Shown: positions 17,120-25,049 of the stretch, one piece after another
Layout: every line of letters begins with the position of its first letter
How positions within the stretch are numbered: the first letter of the stretch is position 1
DNA from: Lachnospiraceae bacterium
Lineage (GTDB): Bacteria > Bacillota_A > Clostridia > Lachnospirales > Lachnospiraceae
Reading direction: 5' to 3'
Assembly (NCBI GenBank): GCA_018365895.1
Contig: JAGZJD010000025.1
Location: 1-33,597, forward strand
DNA length: 33,597 bases
Made by a program: the position numbers and the translations under genes
The notes under the pieces: model-generated
Databases searched by the model: none
Seen by the model: the letters and a program-made list of their open reading frames with translations, nothing else
What the model was told of the DNA's origin: nothing

Positions 17120-17887
17120 ATGCAAAAAGAAGAATTAATGTTACAGAAGCGCCTGATAGAGCTGTCGCGGACAGCATATCGGCGCGGTATCATTTGCTAT
17201 TCAGATTTTTTGAATTTGAATGAACTAAATATTTTACATACGACACCGCACAATGAATTTGACACGATGTATTGTTCCAGCGGAGGATATATGTATTCAG
17301 AGCGTCAGATGGTTGCATTTCTACCTGATGCTTTTTCTTTGTATCCGGTAGAAGAGATCGATTTTCCGTATGAAACAATTGCAATTGTACCGCTCCAAAA
17401 GAAATTCGCAGAAGAATTTTCACATCGAGACGTGCTTGGTGCAGTTTTGCATTTGGGATTGGAGCGAGGTAAATTGGGTGATATTCTTGTAGAACAAGAT
17501 CGAGCTATTTTATTTGCACATCGATCCATTGCACAATATATTTGTGACAATTTAACACGGATACGTCATACAACTGTTCTGGCTCAGAGAATCTTAAAAG
17601 AAGAATTTCACTATGAACCGAAATTAGAGTCGATTCGTGGGACAGTTGCGTCTGTGCGCCTGGATAGCCTGCTTGCGCTAGCATTTTCCGCATCCAGAAG
17701 TAAATTGACCGGCCAGATTGAAGGTGGAAAAGTTTTTGTGAATGGGAAGCTGATCACTTCAAATGGTTATCAAGTAAAAGAAGGGGACATTATTTCTGTT
17801 CGGGGACTTGGACGCTTTCGTTTTTGTGAGGCATCCGGCAAAACGAAAAAAGGACGGATTAGTGTATGCATCAATAAATATATTTAA
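17120..17887 (+). CDS. YlmH-family RNA-binding protein (S4 domain)
   Basis: A 255-residue protein with the YlmH layout: an N-terminal two-part domain (including FLPDAFSLYPVEEIDFPYE and DVLGAVLHLGLERGKLGDI) and a C-terminal S4 RNA-binding domain at about 180-240 (VRLDSLLALAFSASRSK, GGKVFVNGKLI). YlmH homologues have been linked to ribosome rescue and division-cluster expression. AAGGAAGG precedes ATG 17120. The divIVA gene that often follows ylmH is absent; lspA follows instead. Confidence 0.92.
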   Translation: MQKEELMLQKRLIELSRTAYRRGIICYSDFLNLNELNILHTTPHNEFDTMYCSSGGYMYSERQMVAFLPDAFSLYPVEEIDFPYETIAIVPLQKKFAEEFSHRDVLGAVLHLGLERGKLGDILVEQDRAILFAHRSIAQYICDNLTRIRHTTVLAQRILKEEFHYEPKLESIRGTVASVRLDSLLALAFSASRSKLTGQIEGGKVFVNGKLITSNGYQVKEGDIISVRGLGRFRFCEASGKTKKGRISVCINKYI

Positions 17888-17934
17888 GCAAATGTATTTT
17901 ATTGTAAAACAATTTAAAGAAAGAAGTGTATTTC

Positions 17935-18474
17935 ATGACAAATGTTTTAAAAAGGCGGTGCTATTCCTTTGGTATGCTTGCATTTCTGGTGGGAGTAGTA
18001 ATCGATCAGATTACCAAATATCTGGCGGTAGTAAATTTAAAAGATAAAGAACCTATTATTTTGATTAGAAATGTATTTCAACTGCAATATCTGGAAAACA
18101 GAGGAGCTGCATTTGGCATATTCCAAAATCAAAAAGTGTTTTTTGTTCTTATCGGTGTTTTTATGCTAATGATCGGGATGTTCTTTTTCACGAAAATGCC
18201 ATTTGAAAAACGGTACACTCCGCTTCGTTGGTGTCTTGTTTTTATTATGACGGGGGCAGTTGGAAATATGATTGATCGCGTTTGTCATAATTATGTAATT
18301 GACTTTTTGTATCTTTCACTGATTAACTTTCCGATTTTTAATGTTGCAGATATTTTTGTTACAGTAGCTACTTTTATACTTCTTTGTCTGATTCTGTTTT
18401 ATCATAAAGAGGAAGTTATGGATTTAATGACAGATTTACTTCTGCATAGAAAGAAAGGAACTACAAATGAATAA
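17935..18474 (+). CDS. lspA: Lipoprotein signal peptidase (signal peptidase II)
   Basis: A 179-residue aspartyl protease with four membrane helices that removes signal peptides from prolipoproteins after diacylglyceryl transfer. Conserved boxes are DQITKYLAV, LENRGAAFGIF, GAVGNMIDR and FNVADIFV. The catalytic aspartates are D114 and D139. ATG 17935 is preferred; the nearby GTG 17926 sits directly on the purine-rich ribosome site AAAGAAAGAAG. The 3' end overlaps the next gene by eight bases, which suggests coupled translation. Confidence 0.95.
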   Translation: MTNVLKRRCYSFGMLAFLVGVVIDQITKYLAVVNLKDKEPIILIRNVFQLQYLENRGAAFGIFQNQKVFFVLIGVFMLMIGMFFFTKMPFEKRYTPLRWCLVFIMTGAVGNMIDRVCHNYVIDFLYLSLINFPIFNVADIFVTVATFILLCLILFYHKEEVMDLMTDLLLHRKKGTTNE

Positions 18475-19375
18475 TCTGGAAGTATTTATTGTAGAAGAAC
18501 AGTCTAATGATCGGATTGACAAATTTTTAGCACAGGAAATGGAAATGTATTCTCGTTCCTATATTCAGAAATTATTAAAAGATGGCCTTGTTTCTGTAAA
18601 TGGTATAATTGTGAAAGCTAACTATAAAGTATCTCCGGATGACCGGATCGAAGTACAGATTCCAGAACTGCAGGAACCGGATATTGTCCCGGAGGATATT
18701 CCCTTGGACATTCTTTACGAAGACGAGGATATTTTAATTGTTAACAAGCCAAAGGGAATGGTAGTTCATCCTGCAGCCGGACATTATAGCCATACGCTTG
18801 TCAATGCTGTTCTTTATCACTGCCAGGGAAATTTATCCGGGATTAATGGAGTAATGCGTCCTGGGATCGTTCACCGGATTGATATGGATACAACAGGTTC
18901 TCTCATTGTTTGCAAAAATGACGCGGCGCATCAAAACCTGGCAGAGCAGCTCAAGGAGCATAGTATTCGCCGAATCTATCATGCGATTGTGCATGGCGTG
19001 ATTAAAGAAGATTCCGGAACGATTGACGCTCCAATCGGCCGTCATCCTATTGATCGGAAAAAAATGGCTGTAAATTATAATCGTGGACGGGAAGCGGTAA
19101 CACATTATAAAGTATTGAAACGTTTTGCGCAGTATACTTACATTCAATGCCAATTGGAAACAGGAAGAACACATCAGATCAGAGTACATATGGCATCAAT
19201 CCATCACCCGCTTCTTGGAGATCAAGTGTATGGTCCGGTAAAATGTCCATATAAACTCCAGGGACAGACACTTCACGCAAAAATACTAGGAATTCATCAT
19301 CCTTCGACAGGAGAATATATTGAGTTTGATGCACCTTTACCAAAATATTTCGAGGATTTATTGCGCAAATTGTAA
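18467..19375 (+). CDS. RluA/RluD-family pseudouridine synthase
   Basis: A 302-residue pseudouridine synthase. The N-terminal S4 domain (RIDKFLAQEM, SRSYIQKLLKDGLVSVNG, about residues 16-62) is followed by the catalytic domain. The catalytic aspartate is D139 in GIVHRIDMDTTGSLIV. KPKGMVVHPAAGH, CQLETGRTHQIRVHM and LHAKILGIHHP are further family motifs. Layout and order after lspA match Bacillus YlyB and the RluD group, which modify 23S rRNA; the exact target uridines are not readable from sequence. AGAAAGGA lies before ATG 18467. Confidence 0.93.
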   Translation: MNNLEVFIVEEQSNDRIDKFLAQEMEMYSRSYIQKLLKDGLVSVNGIIVKANYKVSPDDRIEVQIPELQEPDIVPEDIPLDILYEDEDILIVNKPKGMVVHPAAGHYSHTLVNAVLYHCQGNLSGINGVMRPGIVHRIDMDTTGSLIVCKNDAAHQNLAEQLKEHSIRRIYHAIVHGVIKEDSGTIDAPIGRHPIDRKKMAVNYNRGREAVTHYKVLKRFAQYTYIQCQLETGRTHQIRVHMASIHHPLLGDQVYGPVKCPYKLQGQTLHAKILGIHHPSTGEYIEFDAPLPKYFEDLLRKL

Positions 19376-19389
19376 AAATAGTATATAAT
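19361..19389 (+). promoter_or_regulatory. Candidate promoter of the cytidylate kinase-like gene
   Basis: A -35 TTGCGC (19361-19366) and a perfect -10 TATAAT (19384-19389) are separated by 17 bases, overlapping the 3' end of the pseudouridine synthase gene. Located about 30 bases before the start of the next gene. Confidence 0.65.
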
Positions 19390-19420
19390 TGTCATATCAT
19401 CTAAAAAGGAGAGTGGCATT

Positions 19421-20068
19421 ATGAGTGAAATGAATACAATAATTACAATTGGAAGACAATTTGGAAGTGGTGGACACGAAATCGGAAAGAGACTTGCCGC
19501 TCACTATGGAATCGGTTTCTACGATAAAGAAATGCTGCAGCGCGCAGCCAAAGAAAGCGGTATTTGCAAAGAGCTATTTGAAAGCCATGACGAGAAGCCT
19601 ACAAACAGCTTTCTGTACTCTCTCGTGATGGATACGTATTCTTATGGATTTGCATCATCTGCATATTCAGATATGCCGCTGAATCAAAAGATCTTTCTCG
19701 CACAGTTTGATACGATTAAGAAGATAGCATCAGAAGGTCCTTGTGTTCTTGTAGGACGTTGTGCAGATTATGCTTTGGAAGAATTTCCAAATCGCGTCAG
19801 TGTATTTATACATGCAGAACTAGATGCGCGTATTCAGCGGATTGCGAGGACAGAGGATTTGACAGATGCAGCTGCAAAGGATAAGCTTTTAAAAGCAGAT
19901 AAGAAACGTGCAAGCTATTATAATTATTACACGAGCAAACGTTGGGGAGATGCGTCTAGCTATGATCTCTGCCTGTCCAGTTCTAAGCTTGGAATCGACA
20001 AGACCGTAGAAGCCATTATTCGCTATGTTGACGCATTTAATGATCAAAAAACAGTAGAAGCAATTTAA
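19421..20068 (+). CDS. Cytidylate kinase-like family protein
   Basis: A 215-residue P-loop kinase of the cytidylate kinase-like family common in Lachnospiraceae. The nucleotide-binding loop is ITIGRQFGSGGHEIGKRLA (about residues 8-26), with GIGFYDKEML after it. VLVGRCADYAL (about 109-119) and an arginine-rich lid (RIQRIARTED) follow. It differs from classical Cmk in loop and length, and the substrate is uncertain. ATG 19421 has AAGGAGAG upstream. It appears monocistronic, with its own promoter and a downstream terminator. Confidence 0.85.
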   Translation: MSEMNTIITIGRQFGSGGHEIGKRLAAHYGIGFYDKEMLQRAAKESGICKELFESHDEKPTNSFLYSLVMDTYSYGFASSAYSDMPLNQKIFLAQFDTIKKIASEGPCVLVGRCADYALEEFPNRVSVFIHAELDARIQRIARTEDLTDAAAKDKLLKADKKRASYYNYYTSKRWGDASSYDLCLSSSKLGIDKTVEAIIRYVDAFNDQKTVEAI

Positions 20069-20083
20069 GATTTGTTTTGAGAT

Positions 20084-20102
20084 GCCGGATCTGCCATCCG
20101 GT
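20084..20102. other. Stable hairpin without T-run
   Basis: GCCGGAT (20084-20090) pairs with ATCCGGT (20096-20102) through six Watson-Crick pairs and one G-T pair around a five-base loop. It sits 16 bases after the kinase gene but has no T-run, so I do not call it a terminator; it may protect the mRNA 3' end. Confidence 0.5.
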
Positions 20103-20121
20103 GTGCATTGAAACGAATCAG

Positions 20122-20181
20122 AAAGCTCCGACAGAGAACTCTCTTTATGTTTAAAGAAGTATTTCTGCCGGAGCTTTATTT
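20122..20181. terminator. Nested-hairpin terminator between converging genes
   Basis: The outer stem AAAGCTCCG (20122-20130) / CGGAGCTTT (20169-20177) continues past one mismatch as CAGA/TCTG. An inner stem TCTTTA (20142-20147) / TAAAGA (20152-20157) closes a TGTT loop. The plus strand ends in TTTATTTA. It lies between the converging kinase and ttcA-like genes and could end both transcripts. Confidence 0.7.
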
Positions 20182-20194
20182 ACGTTCTGAAAAA

Positions 20195-20953
20195 TTATTC
20201 AGTTTCTTTCTTTTGCTGGATACGCGGGTGAAGTGTGCGCGGCGGCCAGCTGCTAATATTTCCGTTTAAGATTGCGGTAAACATCCGTTCCTTTGCTCCC
20301 GGATTTTCTGTATTAATCTGGTGCAGCAGCTCTTTGGCATATTGGCGTTTGGTCAGTCCGTCAATCGGACAACGGCTGCTTGATACCGGTAACTGATATT
20401 TGCGGCTGAAACCGATAATATCCGCTTCATTAATAAACATCAATGGGCGAATCACAGTAATTTCTCTTCGATCCAGGAACGTTTTCGGAGAAAATGAATG
20501 AAAGCGGCCTTCAAAAATCATTGATAAAAGCATTGTTTCAATAATATCATCTTTATGATGCCCATATGCCACTTTATTGCATCCAAGTTTTAATATTTCT
20601 TCATTTAGGGCACCTTTACGCATTTTTGCACAGAGCGAACAAGGATTCGTCTCTTTACGTTCTTCGAACAGGATATGTGCGATATCTGTTTTTACTACAT
20701 GATAAGGCACGTGAAGTTCTTCACAAAGCTTTGCAATGGGTTCTGTACTAAACTTCTCATAGCCTAAATCTACGGTTATTGCACTTAGCTTAAAATGATT
20801 CGGATAGAATCTTTGAAGCCCCTGCAATGCATAGAGAAGAGCCAGACTATCTTTTCCGCCGGAAATACCAACAGCAATATGGTCACCTTCCTGAATCATT
20901 TCATATTCATCAACTGCTTTTCGTGTCAAGCTTAATAATTGTTGTAGTTTCAT
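20195..20953 (-). CDS. TtcA-like tRNA 2-thiocytidine synthetase
   Basis: A 252-residue ATP-pyrophosphatase. The PP-loop SGGKDS is at residues 31-36, followed by AYGHHKDDIIETML. Cysteines C105 and C108 (PCSLCAKMRKG) and C195 (SSRCPIDG) match the three ligands of the iron-sulphur cluster in TtcA, which thiolates C32 of tRNA. It is shorter than E. coli TtcA (about 310). The start at 20953 is chosen because AAGGCAGG lies seven bases upstream; a longer frame to 20977 has no such site. Flanking genes are on the other strand. Confidence 0.88.
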   Translation of the reverse strand: MKLQQLLSLTRKAVDEYEMIQEGDHIAVGISGGKDSLALLYALQGLQRFYPNHFKLSAITVDLGYEKFSTEPIAKLCEELHVPYHVVKTDIAHILFEERKETNPCSLCAKMRKGALNEEILKLGCNKVAYGHHKDDIIETMLLSMIFEGRFHSFSPKTFLDRREITVIRPLMFINEADIIGFSRKYQLPVSSSRCPIDGLTKRQYAKELLHQINTENPGAKERMFTAILNGNISSWPPRTLHPRIQQKKETE

Positions 20954-21001
20954 CTGTATTCCTGCCTTTACTATCAATACTAAATACTATTAATCATCGT
21001 T

Positions 21002-21030
21002 ATGTTAGCTTATTTTCTGCGGAAATGCAA
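21002..21030 (-). promoter_or_regulatory. Candidate promoter of the ttcA-like gene
   Basis: On the minus strand, -35 TTGCAT (complement of 21025-21030) and -10 TAACAT (complement of 21002-21007) are 17 bases apart, about 50 bases before the start. Confidence 0.5.
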
Positions 21031-21049
21031 CACTTTTCTGAGACGATTC

Positions 21050-21078
21050 TTGTGTGAAGCCAGTAGGTTTGCTATAAT
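21050..21078 (+). promoter_or_regulatory. Candidate promoter of dtd
   Basis: A perfect -10 TATAAT (21073-21078) lies 17 bases after the weak -35 TTGTGT (21050-21055). It is back-to-back with the divergent ttcA-like promoter and about 39 bases before the dtd start. Confidence 0.6.
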
Positions 21079-21116
21079 AAAAAAATAACAAATAGGAACT
21101 TTAGGAGGAAATGATT

Positions 21117-21563
21117 ATGAAATTTGTAATTCAGCGTGTGACACATGCTTCGGTAACAGTAGAAGGGAAGGTGATCGGAAAAATCAATAAAGGATTCCTT
21201 GTTTTAATCGGTGTGACACATGATGATACAAAAGAAATTGCAGATAAAATGGTAAAAAAGATGACAGGGCTTCGCATTTTTGAAGACGAACAGGGAAAAA
21301 CAAACTTATCTCTTGCCGATGTTGATGGAGAACTTCTTCTTGTTTCTCAATTTACGCTTTATGCAAATTGTAAGCGGGGATATCGTCCGGGCTTTACAGA
21401 TGCAGGAGCTCCGGATATGGCAAATGCGATGTATCAGTATATTATTTCAGAATGTAAAAAAGTTATTCCGGTTGTCCAGACAGGAGAATTTGGCGCCGAT
21501 ATGAAAGTGGATTTATTGAATGACGGACCATTTACAATCATTCTGGATTCTAAAGAATTATAA
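21117..21563 (+). CDS. dtd: D-aminoacyl-tRNA deacylase
   Basis: A 148-residue Dtd, which hydrolyses D-aminoacyl-tRNAs (and glycyl-tRNA-Ala) so that D-amino acids stay out of proteins. The N-terminus [15 protein letters not shown], the active-site segment [21 protein letters not shown] and the C-terminal [20 protein letters not shown] are the family hallmarks. ATG 21117 sits seven bases after AGGAGGA; ATG 21111 would be too close. Length is normal. Confidence 0.96.
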   Translation: MKFVIQRVTHASVTVEGKVIGKINKGFLVLIGVTHDDTKEIADKMVKKMTGLRIFEDEQGKTNLSLADVDGELLLVSQFTLYANCKRGYRPGFTDAGAPDMANAMYQYIISECKKVIPVVQTGEFGADMKVDLLNDGPFTIILDSKEL

Positions 21564-21604
21564 TGCTAAGCTGAAGGAAACAAAAAAGCAGGTGTCTATT
21601 GCGT

Positions 21605-21649
21605 CATGCATTGTCGTGCATGTATTGATACAAATGTGTGAATACACAT
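21605..21649. repeat. Cluster of three small palindromes upstream of the unknown membrane gene
   Basis: CATGCA-6-TGCATG (21605-21622), TGTAT-TG-ATACA (21621-21632) and ATGTGT-4-ACACAT (21634-21649) occur back-to-back. GTATT (21622-21626) could also pair with AATAC (21641-21645), so alternative RNA folds are possible. No T-run follows. This could be an operator or a leader structure; the role is unknown. Confidence 0.45.
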
Positions 21650-21665
21650 AAAAGATGGTGGAGTT

Positions 21666-22901
21666 ATGAAAATTTCAAAAAAACGTAAGATAACAGGATG
21701 TATTTTGCTTGGACTCGCATTTTTATGCGAAATACTTACATGGACAGATATTTTTTTGCTGAAGTATTATCAGATCACATATAGAATCCCATGGCTTAGA
21801 AGTCTTTTAGCTGCGCTGGCGTTTGCACTTCTTGCGGCAGGCTGCCTTGTTTTTTACTGGGTGTCGGAACGGCCGTGGAGAAATATGTGGATATTATTTG
21901 CCGGAGCCGGATTGACTACATTTATACTGGGAGGCTTTTTTACTGATGACCTGAAAATCCAAGTGTCGTATGAGCTATCCTCCTCACTCGATGATCCGAA
22001 GACCATCACCTGGCGTGATCCGGTGCATGATACGACTATGATCTGGCATCCTTATAAACATTTTTTTGTAAAACAGCAGCCATTTCCAAAAGATCCTGTA
22101 TTAAACGAAGAGATATCTTCTTTAGATGAGGAACGGCTTGATGCGGATTCAGAGATTGTCTGTCAGATGCAGCAATTGCTGGCAGCGGATCCAACGCTGG
22201 AAACACTGGAGAGTACTATTTCCGGAAGCTTTCGGATAGCCGGAAGCTATTCTGATAGAAACTGGTTGATCAAGAATAGTTTGGAACGATATGCGTTATC
22301 CCGATGTACAGACGGAGCAGACCGTTATATTCAATTAGAGACAGTGAAAATTACAGCGGGAATAGATAGCGATTTTCTTGCGCAGGTTACGTTTACAGAG
22401 CAATATACGGTTCCGGCGGTCAATGGCCAACCGCTTTCGGCAGAAGATACTTCTGTTTGTTTGGATTTTAGAATTATGCAGGGACAAGAATGTTATGCTG
22501 TATATCCGTTCACTGAGGAACAAAATGGAATGTACAGCCTGGAAATGATTGCGGAACCAGAAACACTGTCATTTTCTGAAAACGATATGTACCATATCTT
22601 TATGCCGGGAGATTATATCGCTGCTGGATTTTCTGCATTGGAATATGATCCCCGAAATGCTGTGCAGATATTATTTGCTTCACATTTTCAGAGTGCTTAT
22701 CCGGAAGCTGTTTTTTTAACAGACAATCCACAAATTGGTTATTGGCTTGGAGGACAACAGCATTTGTTATTTGATGGTATGACAAATGATCGACAGTACT
22801 TAAGATTTTGGCATTATGACGGGGCATCAGGCTATCCGGTTACGATTTCATATTATTTAATGCCGCTTGGCTCCAATGAAGTGATACAAAATACCCCATA
22901 A
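21666..22901 (+). CDS. Unrecognised membrane-anchored protein
   Basis: A 411-residue protein I cannot assign to a family. A basic start (MKISKKRKI) is followed by three hydrophobic segments at about residues 9-29, 46-66 and 72-92. About 315 mostly soluble residues follow, probably outside the cell by the positive-inside rule. This part is rich in acidic and aromatic residues, with WRDPVHDTTMIWHPYKHFF near its beginning and WHYDGASGYPVTISYYLMPLG at the end. No catalytic motif is evident. GGTGGAG precedes ATG 21666. It is 26 bases upstream of the HelD gene and could share its transcript. It may belong to a Lachnospiraceae-restricted family. Confidence 0.75.
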   Translation: MKISKKRKITGCILLGLAFLCEILTWTDIFLLKYYQITYRIPWLRSLLAALAFALLAAGCLVFYWVSERPWRNMWILFAGAGLTTFILGGFFTDDLKIQVSYELSSSLDDPKTITWRDPVHDTTMIWHPYKHFFVKQQPFPKDPVLNEEISSLDEERLDADSEIVCQMQQLLAADPTLETLESTISGSFRIAGSYSDRNWLIKNSLERYALSRCTDGADRYIQLETVKITAGIDSDFLAQVTFTEQYTVPAVNGQPLSAEDTSVCLDFRIMQGQECYAVYPFTEEQNGMYSLEMIAEPETLSFSENDMYHIFMPGDYIAAGFSALEYDPRNAVQILFASHFQSAYPEAVFLTDNPQIGYWLGGQQHLLFDGMTNDRQYLRFWHYDGASGYPVTISYYLMPLGSNEVIQNTP

Positions 22902-22927
22902 GACTAGAGCAACAGGAGTGAGTAATT

Positions 22928-24979
22928 ATGAACGAGATTACTACAAAGACATCAGAAGAATATCTTTTTTTCGTACTTTCAAAATTACAGAAGAGAATTC
23001 AGGAATTGGATCAGAAGATTGCCGATGGTCAGAAAGATATTGACCGTATGCATGACTATTATTGGGAAAGCTATACAGAAATGGATGAATATGGCTACGA
23101 GAATTATGATAATCAGCAAGCATTATTTCAACAGATGAATAGTACGAGAGAGCAGCGGCTTTTTCGACGGCGTCTTCGCAAAATGTTAGATTCACCTTAT
23201 TTTGGGAGAGTAGATTTTCAATATGACGGTGAGAATGATGCAGAAGCCTTTTATATCGGGATTGCCAGTTTTTCAGAGGGAAGCGGACAGATTCCATTAA
23301 TCTATGACTGGCGTGCTCCGGTCAGCAGTTTATTCTATGATTATGATAAAGGACCGGCATCCTATCTGGCACCTGGTGGAAAAATGAGTGGTGAAGTAGT
23401 TTCAAAATGGCAGTACAAAATCCGAAATAGTAAGCTGATCTATGCATTTGAAAGTGATATTAAAATAGACGATGATATTTTAAAAGCAGAGCTTGGAATG
23501 AATGGAGACATTCATCTGAAAAATATTATCAGAACAATCCAAAAAGAACAAAATGAAATTATTAGAAATACGAAAGATCGAATTATGATTATTCAAGGAG
23601 CTGCCGGAAGTGGAAAAACTTCGATTGCACTTCATAGAATAGCGTATTTACTTTATCATGATCGCAAACACTTGAAATCTTCCAATATTTTAATCTTATC
23701 TCCAAACACAGTGTTTTCAGACTATATTTCTCAAATTTTGCCTGAATTGGGAGAAGAACCAATTCAGGAAATGAGTTTTGATCTTTTTGCTTATCGAGAG
23801 CTTCTGCCGTATATCAATGATTGTGAGGATCAGTATGATCTTCTGGAACAACAGCTTTTTGCACCAGAAGCCGGTTCTAAATTTCACGAAAAACAATCTG
23901 CTGATTTTATCGGTATGATGGAAGGGTATCTCGCTATTTTAGAAGATAGTCTTGTTCAATTTCATAAAATTCACTGGAAAGGCTATGAAAAAAGCGAATA
24001 TGAATTGATTCACCTGTTTTATGATAAATTTACTCAGATCCCATTACTATCAAGAATGGATTCTGTTATGGAATATGTAATAGATGAATATGAAACATTA
24101 CGTGGAAAAGATCTGACAGAAGAAGAGAGAATAGCCATTACGGAAGAATTTCAAAAGATGTATGAAACAAAAGATCTTTATGTAATCTATTCTCAATTTT
24201 TAGAGATGTTTGGCTTTGAACCACTTCCGGAACTTCCTCAGAAAGAACGTTTTCTCCGATATGAGGATGTATTTCCGATGCTGTATATGAAATATCGTCT
24301 TTGCAGCGTTCGTCAGCATAAACACATTAAACACCTTGTTGTCGATGAAATGCAGGATTACTCATATCTGCAGTACTGTATCCTTGAAACGATGTTTTCC
24401 TGCCGTATGACAATTCTTGGCGATAAAGCACAGACAATGGATGAAGAACAGCAGGATGTACTTCAGTTTCTTCATAAAATATATGGAAGACAGATTCGGA
24501 AAATTGTTCTAAACAAAAGTTATCGAAACACAGTAGAAATTACTGAATATGCAAATCGTCTTATTGGATTATCCGGTATCAGTGTTTTTCAGCGACATGG
24601 AACGCCGATAAAAGAAGCAATATTTCACAGTAGAGAGGAAGCATTGCAATCTTGCCTGGAATATCTCTATCCGGATTCTAAGGAAGTATTAGTCAACGGA
24701 TATGAAACAGCAGCAATCCTTACAAAGACAGAGAGAGAAGCTCTCTGGATTTATGAGCATTTGAAAGAATATGCTGCAGTAACATATCTTGATCGAAACA
24801 GCAGTTTATTTCAAAAAGGTCTTACCGTCACGACATTTTATCTTGCAAAAGGACTGGAATTTGACTGTGTTTGTTCCTGGCAGCAAGAAATTCCAAATCA
24901 GAAACTGGCACGACAGGCAGAATATATCTGTGCAACAAGAGCATTACATGAGCTTTCCATACTGCATATAGAAAACTAG
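22928..24979 (+). CDS. helD: HelD-type RNA polymerase-recycling helicase
   Basis: A 683-residue UvrD/PcrA-like superfamily 1 ATPase with HelD architecture. The N-terminal coiled coil (about residues 8-45, KLQKRIQELDQKIADGQKD) is the arm that enters the RNA polymerase secondary channel. The HelD-specific segment FYIGIASFSEG...YDWRAPVSSLFYDYD follows. Walker A is GAAGSGKT at 224-231, and the Walker B-like box is VVDEMQDYSYLQ. HelD releases stalled RNA polymerase from nucleic acid. The C-terminal helicase motifs (YRNTVEI, TFYLAKGLEFD) are present. CAGGAGTGAG precedes ATG 22928. Confidence 0.88.
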   Translation: MNEITTKTSEEYLFFVLSKLQKRIQELDQKIADGQKDIDRMHDYYWESYTEMDEYGYENYDNQQALFQQMNSTREQRLFRRRLRKMLDSPYFGRVDFQYDGENDAEAFYIGIASFSEGSGQIPLIYDWRAPVSSLFYDYDKGPASYLAPGGKMSGEVVSKWQYKIRNSKLIYAFESDIKIDDDILKAELGMNGDIHLKNIIRTIQKEQNEIIRNTKDRIMIIQGAAGSGKTSIALHRIAYLLYHDRKHLKSSNILILSPNTVFSDYISQILPELGEEPIQEMSFDLFAYRELLPYINDCEDQYDLLEQQLFAPEAGSKFHEKQSADFIGMMEGYLAILEDSLVQFHKIHWKGYEKSEYELIHLFYDKFTQIPLLSRMDSVMEYVIDEYETLRGKDLTEEERIAITEEFQKMYETKDLYVIYSQFLEMFGFEPLPELPQKERFLRYEDVFPMLYMKYRLCSVRQHKHIKHLVVDEMQDYSYLQYCILETMFSCRMTILGDKAQTMDEEQQDVLQFLHKIYGRQIRKIVLNKSYRNTVEITEYANRLIGLSGISVFQRHGTPIKEAIFHSREEALQSCLEYLYPDSKEVLVNGYETAAILTKTEREALWIYEHLKEYAAVTYLDRNSSLFQKGLTVTTFYLAKGLEFDCVCSWQQEIPNQKLARQAEYICATRALHELSILHIEN

Positions 24980-24990
24980 CGAATGAATTA

Positions 24991-25002
24991 TTTTCGTGAA
25001 AA
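24991..25002. other. TTTTCGTGAAAA palindrome near the recombinase gene
   Basis: A near-perfect palindrome, TTTTC-GT-GAAAA, lies 12 bases after helD and 48 bases from the 3' end of the recombinase gene. It resembles the TTTTCNNGAAAA half-site type of streptococcal difSL sites as I recall them, but I found no second arm at the expected spacing. Speculative. Confidence 0.25.
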
Positions 25003-25021
25003 CCAATAATTAATATAGCAG

Positions 25022-25043
25022 ATAAAGATAAAATAAAGATAAA
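25022..25043. repeat. 11-bp perfect tandem repeat
   Basis: ATAAAGATAAA occurs twice without interruption (25022-25032, 25033-25043) in the AT-rich gap between the converging helD and recombinase genes. No function is evident. Confidence 0.8.
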
Positions 25044-25049
25044 ATCTGG

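Noticed and set aside
20084..20102. GC-rich hairpin as terminator of the kinase-like gene
   Set aside because: No T-run follows; the nested hairpin at 20122-20177 is a better terminator.
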